Notes under the pieces: generated by a model
What the model was told of the DNA's origin: nothing
Database searches by the model: none
What the model saw: only the letters and a program-made list of their open reading frames with translations
From: Patescibacteria group bacterium
GTDB taxonomy: Bacteria > Patescibacteriota > Patescibacteriia > 2-12-FULL-60-25
Length of the DNA: 64,000 bases
Assembly (NCBI GenBank): GCA_018061025.1
Contig: JAGOUY010000004.1
Coordinates: forward strand, 46,099 to 110,098
Direction: 5' to 3'
Translations under genes and position numbers: made by a program
In this document: positions 15,962 through 24,782 of the stretch, piece by piece
How positions within the stretch are numbered: position 1 is the stretch's first letter
Layout: each line of letters starts with the position of its first letter

Positions 15962-17383
15962 GTGGAAAAAACGAGAGTGTTTCTGGCCGCCGCGATGGTC
16001 GCGGTGGCCGTCTGGCTCGGCTGGACGGGGAGCGCTTCGGCGCAGCTCGTGCAGGCGAGCAACGCGAGGGCGGTGGTGCGGAACGGGGCGATTCAGTTCG
16101 TCCCCGACTACGGCACCCAACTGGAGGGTCTGATCCGCGTGTCGGAGGGCACGCGCAGCAACCTGCGCGGCATCCGCGCGGATCGAAACACCCTCCTTCC
16201 CCGCGTGCAGAGAGGCGACGTGGGCGCACGCGCCGAGCTCACCGAGCTCGAGTGCACCACGGCCTGCACCGACGGCGGAGACCAGACGTGGTGCAAGGAG
16301 AACCACGCCAACGAGTGGGACGGTCACGACCTGACCCTCCCCTGCAACTCGGCAACGGGTGCCTGCACCCGCTGCTACGTCAACGGCGACAACGGCGGTG
16401 AGTGCCAGTGGCGGCGCGTGCAGGCGATCAGCGCCTTCACGTGTTCGTCTCTGCGCGCCCGCTCCTGGGTCATCCGCGCCACCGAGGAGGCAAGCCGCTC
16501 CGAACGGGCGGCCGTCGACCTCGCCGAGGTCACGCGCCAGCGTGAGGCCGCGCGCCTCGCCCTCAACAGCGTCAGCACGCTGCTGCGCGAGGCGCGCGAG
16601 CGCATCACCACGCTCGTGGCCGAGGCGGCCGCGAGGAGCGCGGCTGCGGCGGTCGTAGCCGAGGCGCCTCGCGTCGTCCAAAGGACGGTCGCGCGCCGAA
16701 ACTCCACCCGCACCTACCGTCAACCGCGGATGCGCGAGATGCGCTGCATGGCGATCGACGACCGCCGCAATGGTCTCTCGGCCTGCCGGGTTCCGGCCAA
16801 GGGCTTGACCCAGCTCCTTCACAGCACCTCTTTCCTTCGGGATTCCCAGATCGACACGCCCGCCGGGATGGAGTACTTCACCCGACACCTCAACGCGAAC
16901 GCGCGTGTCACGCTTGCCCAGGTCCTCGAGGATAACCCCGGGGCCGATGGTGACTGCCGCGCCCCCGTCATCTTCTACTGCCGATCCGAGGATCGACGTG
17001 TCACACTCGTCCGACGCGCGGGCATCTGCCGCGCCGCCAATCGGAGCGCGAGCGACATGACCGTCGAGTCGTTCACCGCCCTGGCGCTCCAACACTGCGG
17101 TACCAATCCCCGCATCGGCGTCTGGGGCGTCCCTGGTCACCGCATCCTGTTGCGACTCAGGCCGGACGCCATCGAGAGCGCCGCCGTCAGCATGACGCGC
17201 GCGGGCACGGCCTCGTACGCACGCTCCGAATCGCCGCCCCGCCTTGCCCAGTACACATCGTACGACGACATCGACCGCACGGAGGCGAGCCCGCGTGGCA
17301 GCCCCGGGAATGACACGGCCGTCATCCCGTTGAGACGCTACGCCTGCAGCCCCCAAGACAAACGGCGATGGTTGGCCGCCTGA
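15962..17383 (+). CDS. Secreted cysteine-containing orphan protein
   Basis: The product has about 473 residues from a GTG at 15962, placed eight bases after AGGAGG (15948-15953). An in-frame GTG at 15938 is an alternative. Residues 1-27 are a clear Sec signal peptide ending SASA before QLV. The mature part has a cysteine cluster (CTTACTDGG, WCKEN, CNSATGACTRCY), then an alanine- and arginine-rich coiled coil near 155-245, then a second cysteine-bearing domain. The coding sequence is strikingly GC-rich compared with flanking core genes. No family is recognised. It is probably exported and disulfide-bonded. Confidence 0.75.
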   Translation: MEKTRVFLAAAMVAVAVWLGWTGSASAQLVQASNARAVVRNGAIQFVPDYGTQLEGLIRVSEGTRSNLRGIRADRNTLLPRVQRGDVGARAELTELECTTACTDGGDQTWCKENHANEWDGHDLTLPCNSATGACTRCYVNGDNGGECQWRRVQAISAFTCSSLRARSWVIRATEEASRSERAAVDLAEVTRQREAARLALNSVSTLLREARERITTLVAEAAARSAAAAVVAEAPRVVQRTVARRNSTRTYRQPRMREMRCMAIDDRRNGLSACRVPAKGLTQLLHSTSFLRDSQIDTPAGMEYFTRHLNANARVTLAQVLEDNPGADGDCRAPVIFYCRSEDRRVTLVRRAGICRAANRSASDMTVESFTALALQHCGTNPRIGVWGVPGHRILLRLRPDAIESAAVSMTRAGTASYARSESPPRLAQYTSYDDIDRTEASPRGSPGNDTAVIPLRRYACSPQDKRRWLAA

Positions 17384-17644
17384 AGCCCAACCCGATCCGA
17401 GCTTCGATGCCTCGCCGCCTCGCACGCACCGACCGCACCAGCTGACCCGTCCTCTTCGTCTAGGACCCTAAAGAAAGACGAACTCGCCCTTTTCCTTCTC
17501 GCTCCTTGAGCGCTCATTCCTCCGACGTCGGGTAAACAGCCGAGACCTCGCAGCGGTCTAAAACCTGCCTCGCACATTCTCCTTCTTCACCCGCCTTGAT
17601 GCTCACGCGTCGGGCGGTATTGTTTTTTTTAGGAGCTCTCTGGA
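17384..17644. other. GC-rich intergenic region with a weak terminator
   Basis: No coding frame with a plausible start is seen. A hairpin near 17591-17617 (CCGCC/GGCGG, 17-nt loop) is followed by ATTGTTTTTTTT and probably ends the secreted-protein transcript. Confidence 0.5.
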
Positions 17645-17674
17645 TTGACAAATACCCCTAATCTATGATATAAA
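17645..17674 (+). promoter_or_regulatory. Strong promoter of the 17797 gene
   Basis: TTGACA (17645-17650) and TATAAA (17669-17674) are 18 bp apart. The leader to the ATG is about 115 nt. Confidence 0.75.
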
Positions 17675-17796
17675 CTCTCGTTATCTTACGAAAAAAGTGG
17701 ATTGATACCCCCTTTTTCCGTCAGACAACTCGTCGTCGGTGTTGCGTCAGGGGCGGTACCCTGACCAACAAGAGCTGGTACCGCGTGAGGTTTTCC

Positions 17797-18486
17797 ATGT
17801 GGATCGTGAAGGCACTGATCGACGGCGTTTTCGAACACGTCTCCATCCCGCCGGGCTCGTGGGCGGTGCGGGTCGACGAACAGGAGGACATCGGACCCCC
17901 CGATGATGAGACGACGGGCTACAAGTACCGTCCCTGCGATACCAACGTTCGCATCATCGGTCAGGGGGTGCAGAGGCTCGTGCTCGGCTCCTTCAACAGC
18001 GGCGATCACTGCAGGGTGTGGCGCTGCCTCTACTGGAGTGACGACCCGTTCGCATTGATCGAAGACTGGCAGTCCCCGACGGATGGGCAGTGGGTACATC
18101 TCGCGACCGAGGTCAATGACCACGGAATGACCACCAAGCTCCCTCTTCTGCCCCAGCCTCCGCACACCACCTCCCGCTCCGGCGACTTCCGCCCCGAGCA
18201 CCGCAGGAGCAAGTGGGTGCGGCTGAGCGACCTCGCTGACGTGCTCGGGGTCACCCCCAACACGCTCCTCGCACGTCATGAGGAACACTTCAATGGCATC
18301 ACGTGTGGCATCGCCGTGATCTACGCTGAGACTCCGGACGAAGTCAACCGACGAGAAGCGTTCGAACTCGTCTGGACCGTTCCGGACCAGGAAGCGCTCC
18401 GCGCCCACGACCCCGCCAACGTGTGGGTGAGGTGGCGGTTCGTCCTCGTCGCCGCCTACCTCAACATGCTCGGCTACACTGGCTGA
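17797..18486 (+). CDS. Orphan protein, unknown
   Basis: The product has 229 residues from the ATG at 17797, which has GTGAGG six bases upstream. An in-frame GTG at 17785 is the alternative. There is no signal peptide. It is rich in tryptophan and acidic residues, with short motifs such as WVRLSDLADVLGVTPNTLLA (about residues 143-162) that look like a helix-turn-helix-type helical pair. Otherwise it is unrecognised. It is GC-rich, with its own strong promoter and a long-stem terminator, so it is a complete stand-alone cassette between the secreted orphan and the comF operon. Confidence 0.7.
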   Translation: MWIVKALIDGVFEHVSIPPGSWAVRVDEQEDIGPPDDETTGYKYRPCDTNVRIIGQGVQRLVLGSFNSGDHCRVWRCLYWSDDPFALIEDWQSPTDGQWVHLATEVNDHGMTTKLPLLPQPPHTTSRSGDFRPEHRRSKWVRLSDLADVLGVTPNTLLARHEEHFNGITCGIAVIYAETPDEVNRREAFELVWTVPDQEALRAHDPANVWVRWRFVLVAAYLNMLGYTG

Positions 18487-18515
18487 GTACCTCTCTACAC
18501 CCGCGCCCGACACGA

Positions 18516-18575
18516 AGCACCCGGCCTTATCGCCGCTCCCCGCTCGTTTCGTCAGGCCGGGTGCTTCTATTTATA
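18516..18575 (+). terminator. Long-stem intrinsic terminator
   Basis: A perfect 12-bp stem (AGCACCCGGCCT, 18516-18527, with 18554-18565) encloses a 26-nt loop and is followed by TCTATTTAT. Confidence 0.85.
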
Positions 18576-18607
18576 AATAATACAATATTTTCCTTAAGAT
18601 GCTTCTT

Positions 18608-19279
18608 TTATTTATCTTTGTGTTCTTTCTTCTCATGCTTCCGCGCAAACACAAATCCATACACCTTACTTGCCCCCGCTTCTTGTAAGACCCGTGCCGC
18701 CTCGTGCCACGTGGCTCCGGTCGTGTAGATGTCATCGATGAGGAGAACGGCGCCTTGGACCTGTTTTGGGGCTTTAAAGACACCCTGGATATTCTTCTTG
18801 CGTAGGGCATTGGCCGGAAGACTGGCGTTTTGGACGACGTGCTTGCTACGTACCAATCCTTCGATGAGGGTTGCTTGCGGAACAATCTCCGCATGGACGA
18901 TCTCAAGCAGGATTCTTATATGGTCAAAGCCGCGTTCACGGATACGGCGCGCGTCGGAAGGGATGGCGCAAATAGATACGGTCGGCTCGTGAATCCATGG
19001 CCACAATCCTCGTTGCGCGAAGGCAAAGCGTGCAGCCAATTCTCGGAGGCCGGATGCGAGACAGAAGGCGGAACAGTATTTTAATTGTGTGAGCAAGCTC
19101 CGCAAGACAGGATTCGCGTAGGGACCGATCGAAGTAATTTCATCATCAAGTGCATCGAATAATGGGATATGTTCTAAACAGGCCTCGCAGAGCCAAGCAC
19201 CATCTTGTTTGCACGTGATACAGGTCGGAGGATAAAAAATATCCAATAACCATTCTTTTACAGAAAACGGGATGAGCAT
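18608..19279 (-). CDS. comF: ComF-family phosphoribosyltransferase-like protein
   Basis: The product has about 223 residues. Features of the family are the N-terminal zinc-binding cysteines (CITCKQDGAWLCEAC, residues 20-34), the basic RRIRERGFDH stretch near residue 112-121, and the PRPP-binding loop LLIDDIYTTGAT near 188-199. ComF proteins take part in uptake of transforming DNA. It is the last gene of the minus-strand secretion-type operon, a sensible place if the locus handles DNA. A GTG two codons upstream is an alternative start. Confidence 0.88.
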   Translation of the reverse strand: MLIPFSVKEWLLDIFYPPTCITCKQDGAWLCEACLEHIPLFDALDDEITSIGPYANPVLRSLLTQLKYCSAFCLASGLRELAARFAFAQRGLWPWIHEPTVSICAIPSDARRIRERGFDHIRILLEIVHAEIVPQATLIEGLVRSKHVVQNASLPANALRKKNIQGVFKAPKQVQGAVLLIDDIYTTGATWHEAARVLQEAGASKVYGFVFARKHEKKEHKDK

Positions 19280-19314
19280 GCTCACCCCGTTCCATGTTTT
19301 TGGCTATTTGTCAA

Positions 19315-19938
19315 CTAGAGCGCTAACGGATTGGACTCGACGCGTGAGACGATCCAGCCTCCGGCTTCGCGGCGGAAGGTGAGGCGAATTTCACGGTAGG
19401 AAATGGCGGCCGCTTTTGTCGATGTTTCTACCACTTGCTGCGCTTGTACCACGACGGTGGCCTCTGTTTTTCCCTGCAATGGCAATTCAGAAGCGATGCG
19501 ACTTGAGAGAGAACGTGTTGTTTGCGTCCATGCACCTGCAGCGAGTGGATGTTCTTTGATGAGGCGCTGAACCTCTCCTTGATAGAAGGCGCGGACGGCG
19601 GCGTTGACCGAGAGGGAGACATCGTTTAAGGCCACGAATCCATCACTGTTGCTATAGGATCCTTGGCGGGAGGCAAAGACCATGGCCTGCTGACGCAAGA
19701 CTAATTGTTCTTGTTCATCTGTGCTGACGGTCCGTGGGACAGGTGAAGGAGTGGGTGTTGGAGGAGGGAGGGATGGAGCCGGAGCAGGTGACACTTCTGT
19801 CACAGGATTCGCTTCCGGGATGACAACAGGCGCAGGATTGGCTTGTTTGGCAGGAATGATAAACGCCCAATAAAGGACGCCTCCGATAGCGATGAGGCCA
19901 ACGAGGATGAGGAGAATGGCAAGGGTGCGTTTAGACAT
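19315..19938 (-). CDS. Membrane-anchored periplasmic-type protein of the secretion locus
   Basis: The product has 207 residues. It has one N-terminal membrane segment (residues 5-27), a proline-rich linker (about 35-70, PAPAPSLPPPTPTPSPVPR) and a globular C-terminal domain of about 130 residues. The architecture is that of VirB8-like or NTF2-like partners of type IV secretion ATPases, but I see no diagnostic residue pattern. It lies between comF and the VirB4 gene in the same orientation and probably belongs to the same transcript. Function is inferred from place only. Confidence 0.6.
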   Translation of the reverse strand: MSKRTLAILLILVGLIAIGGVLYWAFIIPAKQANPAPVVIPEANPVTEVSPAPAPSLPPPTPTPSPVPRTVSTDEQEQLVLRQQAMVFASRQGSYSNSDGFVALNDVSLSVNAAVRAFYQGEVQRLIKEHPLAAGAWTQTTRSLSSRIASELPLQGKTEATVVVQAQQVVETSTKAAAISYREIRLTFRREAGGWIVSRVESNPLAL

Positions 19939-19980
19939 AGGGACTGATGTTACATGTTGCGTGTTATGTGATTCATGTTC

Positions 19981-21867
19981 TTACCCCGCGGCCTCGCGCT
20001 CTTTCTTGGCGGCTTCGATCTGCAAGAGCTGTTGAGGATTGGTTGTCACGACTTGGTCTTCGGTGTAGGAGGCGACGACTTGGATGGCGGCGTGCTTGGC
20101 ACCGGCGAAGAAGATGCCCTCCCCCACTCCGGATTCGAGGAGCAGGTATTTTTCCGATTGGGTGAGGAGGAAGGTGCGAGCGATGAGATCAATTGACGCA
20201 GGTGATTGTTTAAGGAGGAGCTGCATGGAGCTGTTGGTCACGATCGCTTGTCCGTAGGGAGAGGTTAAGAAGTCGTTGACGTCTTGGGTGATTGTTGTAA
20301 TCCCGAGGTAATATTTACGACACCGTTTGACGAGGGCGAAGATAAACTTGGCAGAATCTTCGGCTTGCATGAGCCACCAAGCTTCGTCGATGACGAGGAT
20401 ACGTTTTTTACGCTCGGAACGAACGACGTTCCAAATATAGTTGATGATCGTGTAGATCGCCATGGGACGCAACTCATCTTCCAAATCACGGACGGAGAAA
20501 ATGACGAGCTGGTTGCTCATCTTGACCGTAGTCGGTGAATTGAGAAGACCGGAGAAGGTGCCTTCGGTATATTTACGTAATTTGACAATGAGTTCGGCTG
20601 TGCCTTCCATCCCTTCTAAAATCTCTTGGAAATCTTGCAAAATTGGTGGTTCGACGTTGGAGATATCTGAGCCGGCGACGATATCTTTTTTGGCGTAGGT
20701 TTCTAATAAGGCACGGTCCAGGATGGAGTCTTCCGTGGTGGTGATCTTGCCCAGCATCAAGCGTAACAAGCCTTTTAAGGTGATAACGGCGCTACGGATA
20801 ATATCTTCGACGGAGAAGGTTTCGCCCATGGGACGAGGGAGGTCGAAGGGGTTGATTTTAGATTTTGAAGACAAGGAAATGTTGACGTAGGTGCCCCCGA
20901 CCGTGTCTGAAAGATGTTTGTACTCCATCTCTGGGTCGATGACGATGACATCAATGCCCAGCATGAGTGAACGGATGATTTCGAGTTTGACGGTATAACT
21001 TTTTCCGGCACCAGAGGTCGCGAAAATGACGGCGTTCGCATTCTGTAACGAGAAACGATCGAACAAGATGAGTGAATTATTATGGCGATTGATGCCGTAT
21101 AAAATACCGTTATCACTCGAAAGCTCGGCAGAGGTGAAGGGAAATGAGGACGCGATCGGCGACGTACTCATGTTGAACGTGATCTGCAACTCGTCATTAC
21201 CAATCGGCATCGTCGAATTGAACCCTTGTTCGGCTTGAAAATAGGCACGACGGGTGTAGATCAACATTGAGGCAAAGGTTGTTTCGACGTGCGATGTGAC
21301 ACGCTCTAATTCATCTTTATTCGTAGAATAAAAGGTGCAATAGAAGGCAAATTGAAAAAAGTGCTCAATGCCTTGGGTCAAATCATCACGCAGTTGCTCG
21401 ATATCGCGTAAAGCCGTTTCAGACTGTGGGTCGCGGGCTTTGCCAGCTTCGGCATCGGTCGAGATTTGGGCTTCGAGGACACCAACTTTACGCTTGAGCT
21501 GTTTAAGCACGATATCGGCCTTCATCGGATAGAAAAACATCGCGATATCTAACTGCGCACTCAAGTTAATAAGGGGTGAAGCCCAACCAACGGTGACGTA
21601 GCGGGGGTAGGTGACAACGAATAAGGTGCGGCAAAAGACATCACCAAGACGTAAGAAGGACGGCTCGACCTTCATGGAGGAAGGCGCAATCAAATCCTTA
21701 ATGCCAACAACCCCTTTACGGTAGATACGCTCTTCTTCCAGCGCGACCCGTTGCTCTTCTTGTTGCTGACGGAGCGCCTCTTTGGATGGCCCACGCGTCA
21801 ACCCGACTCCGCCTTTGGTGATGACGGAGGGATCAAATGTTTTTTCTTCTTTGGGTTGAAAGGCCAT
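19981..21867 (-). CDS. virB4: VirB4/TraC-type secretion ATPase
   Basis: The product has about 628 residues from the ATG at 21867; an in-frame start at 21918 would overlap the upstream gene. Walker A is ATSGAGKSY near residue 285, followed by IDVIVIDPEMEY. The VirB4 Walker B region ILVIDEAWWLM is near residue 490, with a following GITTITQDVNDFL. These hexameric ATPases power assembly of, or transport through, type IV secretion machines. The N-terminal domain of a typical TraC is encoded separately in the next gene upstream. Confidence 0.9.
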   Translation of the reverse strand: MAFQPKEEKTFDPSVITKGGVGLTRGPSKEALRQQQEEQRVALEEERIYRKGVVGIKDLIAPSSMKVEPSFLRLGDVFCRTLFVVTYPRYVTVGWASPLINLSAQLDIAMFFYPMKADIVLKQLKRKVGVLEAQISTDAEAGKARDPQSETALRDIEQLRDDLTQGIEHFFQFAFYCTFYSTNKDELERVTSHVETTFASMLIYTRRAYFQAEQGFNSTMPIGNDELQITFNMSTSPIASSFPFTSAELSSDNGILYGINRHNNSLILFDRFSLQNANAVIFATSGAGKSYTVKLEIIRSLMLGIDVIVIDPEMEYKHLSDTVGGTYVNISLSSKSKINPFDLPRPMGETFSVEDIIRSAVITLKGLLRLMLGKITTTEDSILDRALLETYAKKDIVAGSDISNVEPPILQDFQEILEGMEGTAELIVKLRKYTEGTFSGLLNSPTTVKMSNQLVIFSVRDLEDELRPMAIYTIINYIWNVVRSERKKRILVIDEAWWLMQAEDSAKFIFALVKRCRKYYLGITTITQDVNDFLTSPYGQAIVTNSSMQLLLKQSPASIDLIARTFLLTQSEKYLLLESGVGEGIFFAGAKHAAIQVVASYTEDQVVTTNPQQLLQIEAAKKEREAAG

Positions 21868-21904
21868 AGTCGTGAATCGTAAAACGTGAATCGTCAGTAT
21901 TGGC

Positions 21905-22597
21905 TTATAAATCCTCAATCTGAAGCTGGCTTACATCTGCGAGACGCTGCGTATCGTAGAGCTCTGGATTATAGACCGTGTAGTACAGCTCAATTAAGCC
22001 CTGCGTATCCAACTGAACCCCGGAGAGCGACATCGAGCCTAGGCCGCTAATGACTTGATTGACTCGTAAGCTGAGGTCAAAGCGCTGTTTCTGGAAGCGC
22101 TCTTCGGATAATTGGATTAAGGACGTAGGCGACAAGAGCGAAGCGACACGTTGTAAAAAACTTTTTTGCTGTTGGCCTGTGGTCGCGCCAGGGTTATAAG
22201 GAACCACAATGAAGAACCGTTTTTGCATGATATCGCCTAACTGCACCAGTTGCTTGATAAAATCGCGATAATCTCGAATTTGACGTTTTAAAAGTTCATT
22301 TTGCAACGTCTTTTCGTTATCTGTCAGCTGACGAATATATTGATCTATGTTCATCTTGCGTGACTGGATGACGACTTGGATGGGAAAATCTAAGCTGTTT
22401 AAAAATTGCATGTAGGCCTGTACAATCGCATTTTGCTCATCCATCGATTTGAGGGCGAAGTTAACGCTAGACACGAGTAACACAGAACGCAAACTTCCAT
22501 CCTTCAAGATGACGACCCCGTCACGAATCTCAGACACGTCCAAAAACCGCTGGGCGGAAACACCTGGTTTTTTACCGGCAAGTTTTTGGCTTTGCAT
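21905..22597 (-). CDS. TraC-like N-terminal domain protein
   Basis: The product has 230 residues. The opening segment (VSAQRFLDVSEIRDGVVILK, DGSLRSVLLVSSVNFAL) and the following helical region resemble the N-terminal domain of TraC/VirB4 proteins, without any Walker motifs. It is immediately upstream of the VirB4 ATPase gene in another frame. This is either a normal two-gene split, as I recall seeing in CPR genomes, or an old frameshift. The clean boundary and separate start favour two genes. Confidence 0.75.
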   Translation of the reverse strand: MQSQKLAGKKPGVSAQRFLDVSEIRDGVVILKDGSLRSVLLVSSVNFALKSMDEQNAIVQAYMQFLNSLDFPIQVVIQSRKMNIDQYIRQLTDNEKTLQNELLKRQIRDYRDFIKQLVQLGDIMQKRFFIVVPYNPGATTGQQQKSFLQRVASLLSPTSLIQLSEERFQKQRFDLSLRVNQVISGLGSMSLSGVQLDTQGLIELYYTVYNPELYDTQRLADVSQLQIEDL

Positions 22598-22617
22598 AAA
22601 GAAAGGTCAAAGGCACT

Positions 22618-23061
22618 TTAAACATCTTCGTCGGGATTATACACCCCGCCCGTGTTTACTGTTAGAGCCAGGTCGCGTAAGCGAGAAGAACTTGGCCGGT
22701 CTGCCGCGGGAGCAGCCACAATAGGAGGCGCGGGCTTATTATTCTTCATGATAACGCGCAGCTCTGCATCGGTTAAGCCTTTTTGCCAGGTACGCAGGGT
22801 AGGACGAAGAAGGTTACTCGCCAAAAAATTAAGGAAAAAGATGTGAAACTGTTGGCCATTAATTTTCAGGAAGGCAAATGCCGCAGCGGTTCCTCCCGTT
22901 AGGACTGTAGCAAAAATGAAATATACTAAGGTGAAGATTTTGTACTCGATAAAAATCAAGAAGGACGCCCCCAAACAAATCAAGAACTGCCGAACGGTGA
23001 TCGGCCCCAAGATCTTATCTTCCGCATCAATGAATTGTGGGACAACGAATTTGTCAGGCAT
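22618..23061 (-). CDS. PrgI-family membrane protein
   Basis: The product has 147 residues. KFVVPQFIDAEDKILGPITV and the following two adjacent membrane helices (about residues 26-66) match the PrgI family, small proteins found next to VirB4-type ATPases in Gram-positive and CPR conjugation-like loci. The C-terminal 50 residues are polar and probably cytoplasmic. It lies 20 bp upstream of the TraC-like gene. VirB3-like function is the usual assumption for this family. Confidence 0.85.
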   Translation of the reverse strand: MPDKFVVPQFIDAEDKILGPITVRQFLICLGASFLIFIEYKIFTLVYFIFATVLTGGTAAAFAFLKINGQQFHIFFLNFLASNLLRPTLRTWQKGLTDAELRVIMKNNKPAPPIVAAPAADRPSSSRLRDLALTVNTGGVYNPDEDV

Positions 23062-23106
23062 AAGAAGAAGAGGCGTCAGGCATCAGGGATTAGGCATTAG
23101 GCCGGA

Positions 23107-23132
23107 GGTACGTCGTTCGCGAACGACGTACC
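23107..23132. repeat. Palindrome of the TCGCGA family with flanking direct repeats
   Basis: The core ACGTCGTTCGCGAACGACGT is extended by GGT/ACC. CCGGAGG occurs on both sides (23102-23108 and 23131-23137). It sits in the gap between PrgI and the 539-residue gene. Confidence 0.75.
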
Positions 23133-23153
23133 GGAGGGGTTATGCTCGGGCTG

Positions 23154-24773
23154 CTATAGTTGGGCATGTGTGTTTATTTCCATGATGGCGCCGACTTCTT
23201 CGGAGGTGAGGACGTTAGGGTCAGTTTTAGCTTTTTGCTCAATGATTTCTACGACGGAACGGCCCGCACGAAAGCTGTCCCCAATGAGGGCAAGATAGGC
23301 TTGTTGCAAAGGGGAGGCGCGCCAGGCTTGCACCCCCTCGGTCCAGCGTTCAAAGGACTCTGCTTTAAGGGCATCAAGTTTTTGAATGAGTTTAACGGCC
23401 GCATCGTGCGGGGAACGCGCGAGGCGCCGGAACATGTCTACCGAGGTGTCTTGCAACTCTTCGGTAAGTCCCATGAGACGTGTAGGTGCACTCACAGAAT
23501 CTACCATGGGCGTTGTCGGTGGCGCACCCGTACCGGAAGGAGCGTTAGGCGACGATTGGACACGGCCTGCGGCCGCTTCTTTCATTTGCTGAAAAAATAC
23601 TTGGCGTGCTTCGTCATCACGTTGTCCAGAACGGATTTTCTTTTCAAACCATTCGGCATGCGCTTGGCTTTCTCGGGCTTTACGTTCGCTAATCTTTTGA
23701 CCCTGCTGTTCTTGGACTCGATTGATATTTTGTCGTTCTTCGGTTACGACAGCTTCTCGATGCAGTTTGTACTGCTCTTCAATAATATCCGCCATTTTTT
23801 CTGCGTCATCCTCTGAAAATCCCATGCCCCCCACTTTTTGGTCGCGGGCGAGGACATCTTGTACCTGCTGTTGGTTGCGTACGTCCCGAATACGTGTGGA
23901 AATAATATTTTGCAAACGCTTGGCGAGATATTCATCGCCCGTCCAGGCGGTCGCGCGATAGGTGGCTTCGATCGCATCCGCCAAGGCGGCCTGCGCTTCA
24001 CGCGCTTGAGGGGAGGTGAAGACACTAGACGGGACCGTTTCAGGAGACGGTTCTGGAACGACCGCGGTTGTTTGCCGTTGGATCTGTTGACTCGCAATTC
24101 GTTCTGACTCAATTTCACGCTGGAACGAGGTGAACCAATCAACGTATTCTTGTTCGGAGACGACTTCTGTCCGCGCCAAGATATCGATCATCTCTTTGGC
24201 AAACGCTTCGCTCTGGTCGCGGGTTAACCCCACTCCCCCTTCGGCTTGGCTGCGCTGTAGCTGTTCCTTCACCTGTTCAATCAAGCGGACACTTTTAACA
24301 TACGAGATGAGTAACTCGCGACAACGTCTGACGCTTTCTTCAGAAATAAGGCTGACTTTTGCTTGGGCAGCGATCCGACGCACGGCCGCTCCATACGAGA
24401 CAGGTCGTAAAGACACGCGCGGAACCGACTGGATTTCTCCCAGCGGAACACCCAATTCTTGTAAGCGACGCTCTACGTCCCAAGGTACAAGGTCAGCCAA
24501 CGGAAGAACGACATGGCGCAATAAGGCTTTCTCAACGTCTTTTGGATCACGATCACCGGAAACTTGGGCGATACGGGCACGGAATTCTGGTTCCGGGATA
24601 CGTAAGAACATCTCATCCCACACCACATCCATGAGCCGATTCCAAGCGTCATGGTCGTAGCTCAAGAGTTGCTGCGCCTTGTCCTCCGCTTCCATCGCAG
24701 GCGTATCCAAAAGATAGTTCTGCACCGCTTCCGGGGCGGCCTCATAGAAACGCATCCAGAGCGAACGGTTCAT
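23154..24773 (-). CDS. Helical protein of the secretion locus, unknown
   Basis: The product has 539 residues with no signal peptide or membrane helix. It is mostly helical and charged, with a glutamine- and glutamate-rich coiled coil near residues 325-395 and a proline/serine-rich linker near 400-430. It shares that style with the soluble tail of the VirB6-like protein, which it follows by 9 bp, so the two may work as partners. I know no family. It may be a cytoplasmic scaffold or a locus-specific effector-like subunit. Confidence 0.65.
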   Translation of the reverse strand: MNRSLWMRFYEAAPEAVQNYLLDTPAMEAEDKAQQLLSYDHDAWNRLMDVVWDEMFLRIPEPEFRARIAQVSGDRDPKDVEKALLRHVVLPLADLVPWDVERRLQELGVPLGEIQSVPRVSLRPVSYGAAVRRIAAQAKVSLISEESVRRCRELLISYVKSVRLIEQVKEQLQRSQAEGGVGLTRDQSEAFAKEMIDILARTEVVSEQEYVDWFTSFQREIESERIASQQIQRQTTAVVPEPSPETVPSSVFTSPQAREAQAALADAIEATYRATAWTGDEYLAKRLQNIISTRIRDVRNQQQVQDVLARDQKVGGMGFSEDDAEKMADIIEEQYKLHREAVVTEERQNINRVQEQQGQKISERKARESQAHAEWFEKKIRSGQRDDEARQVFFQQMKEAAAGRVQSSPNAPSGTGAPPTTPMVDSVSAPTRLMGLTEELQDTSVDMFRRLARSPHDAAVKLIQKLDALKAESFERWTEGVQAWRASPLQQAYLALIGDSFRAGRSVVEIIEQKAKTDPNVLTSEEVGAIMEINTHAQL

Positions 24774-24782
24774 AGGCGACGA

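Noticed and set aside
15848..17425. 525-residue minus-strand frame opposite the secreted orphan
   Set aside because: Long antisense frames are expected in very GC-rich genes. Only the plus strand has a signal peptide and ribosome site.
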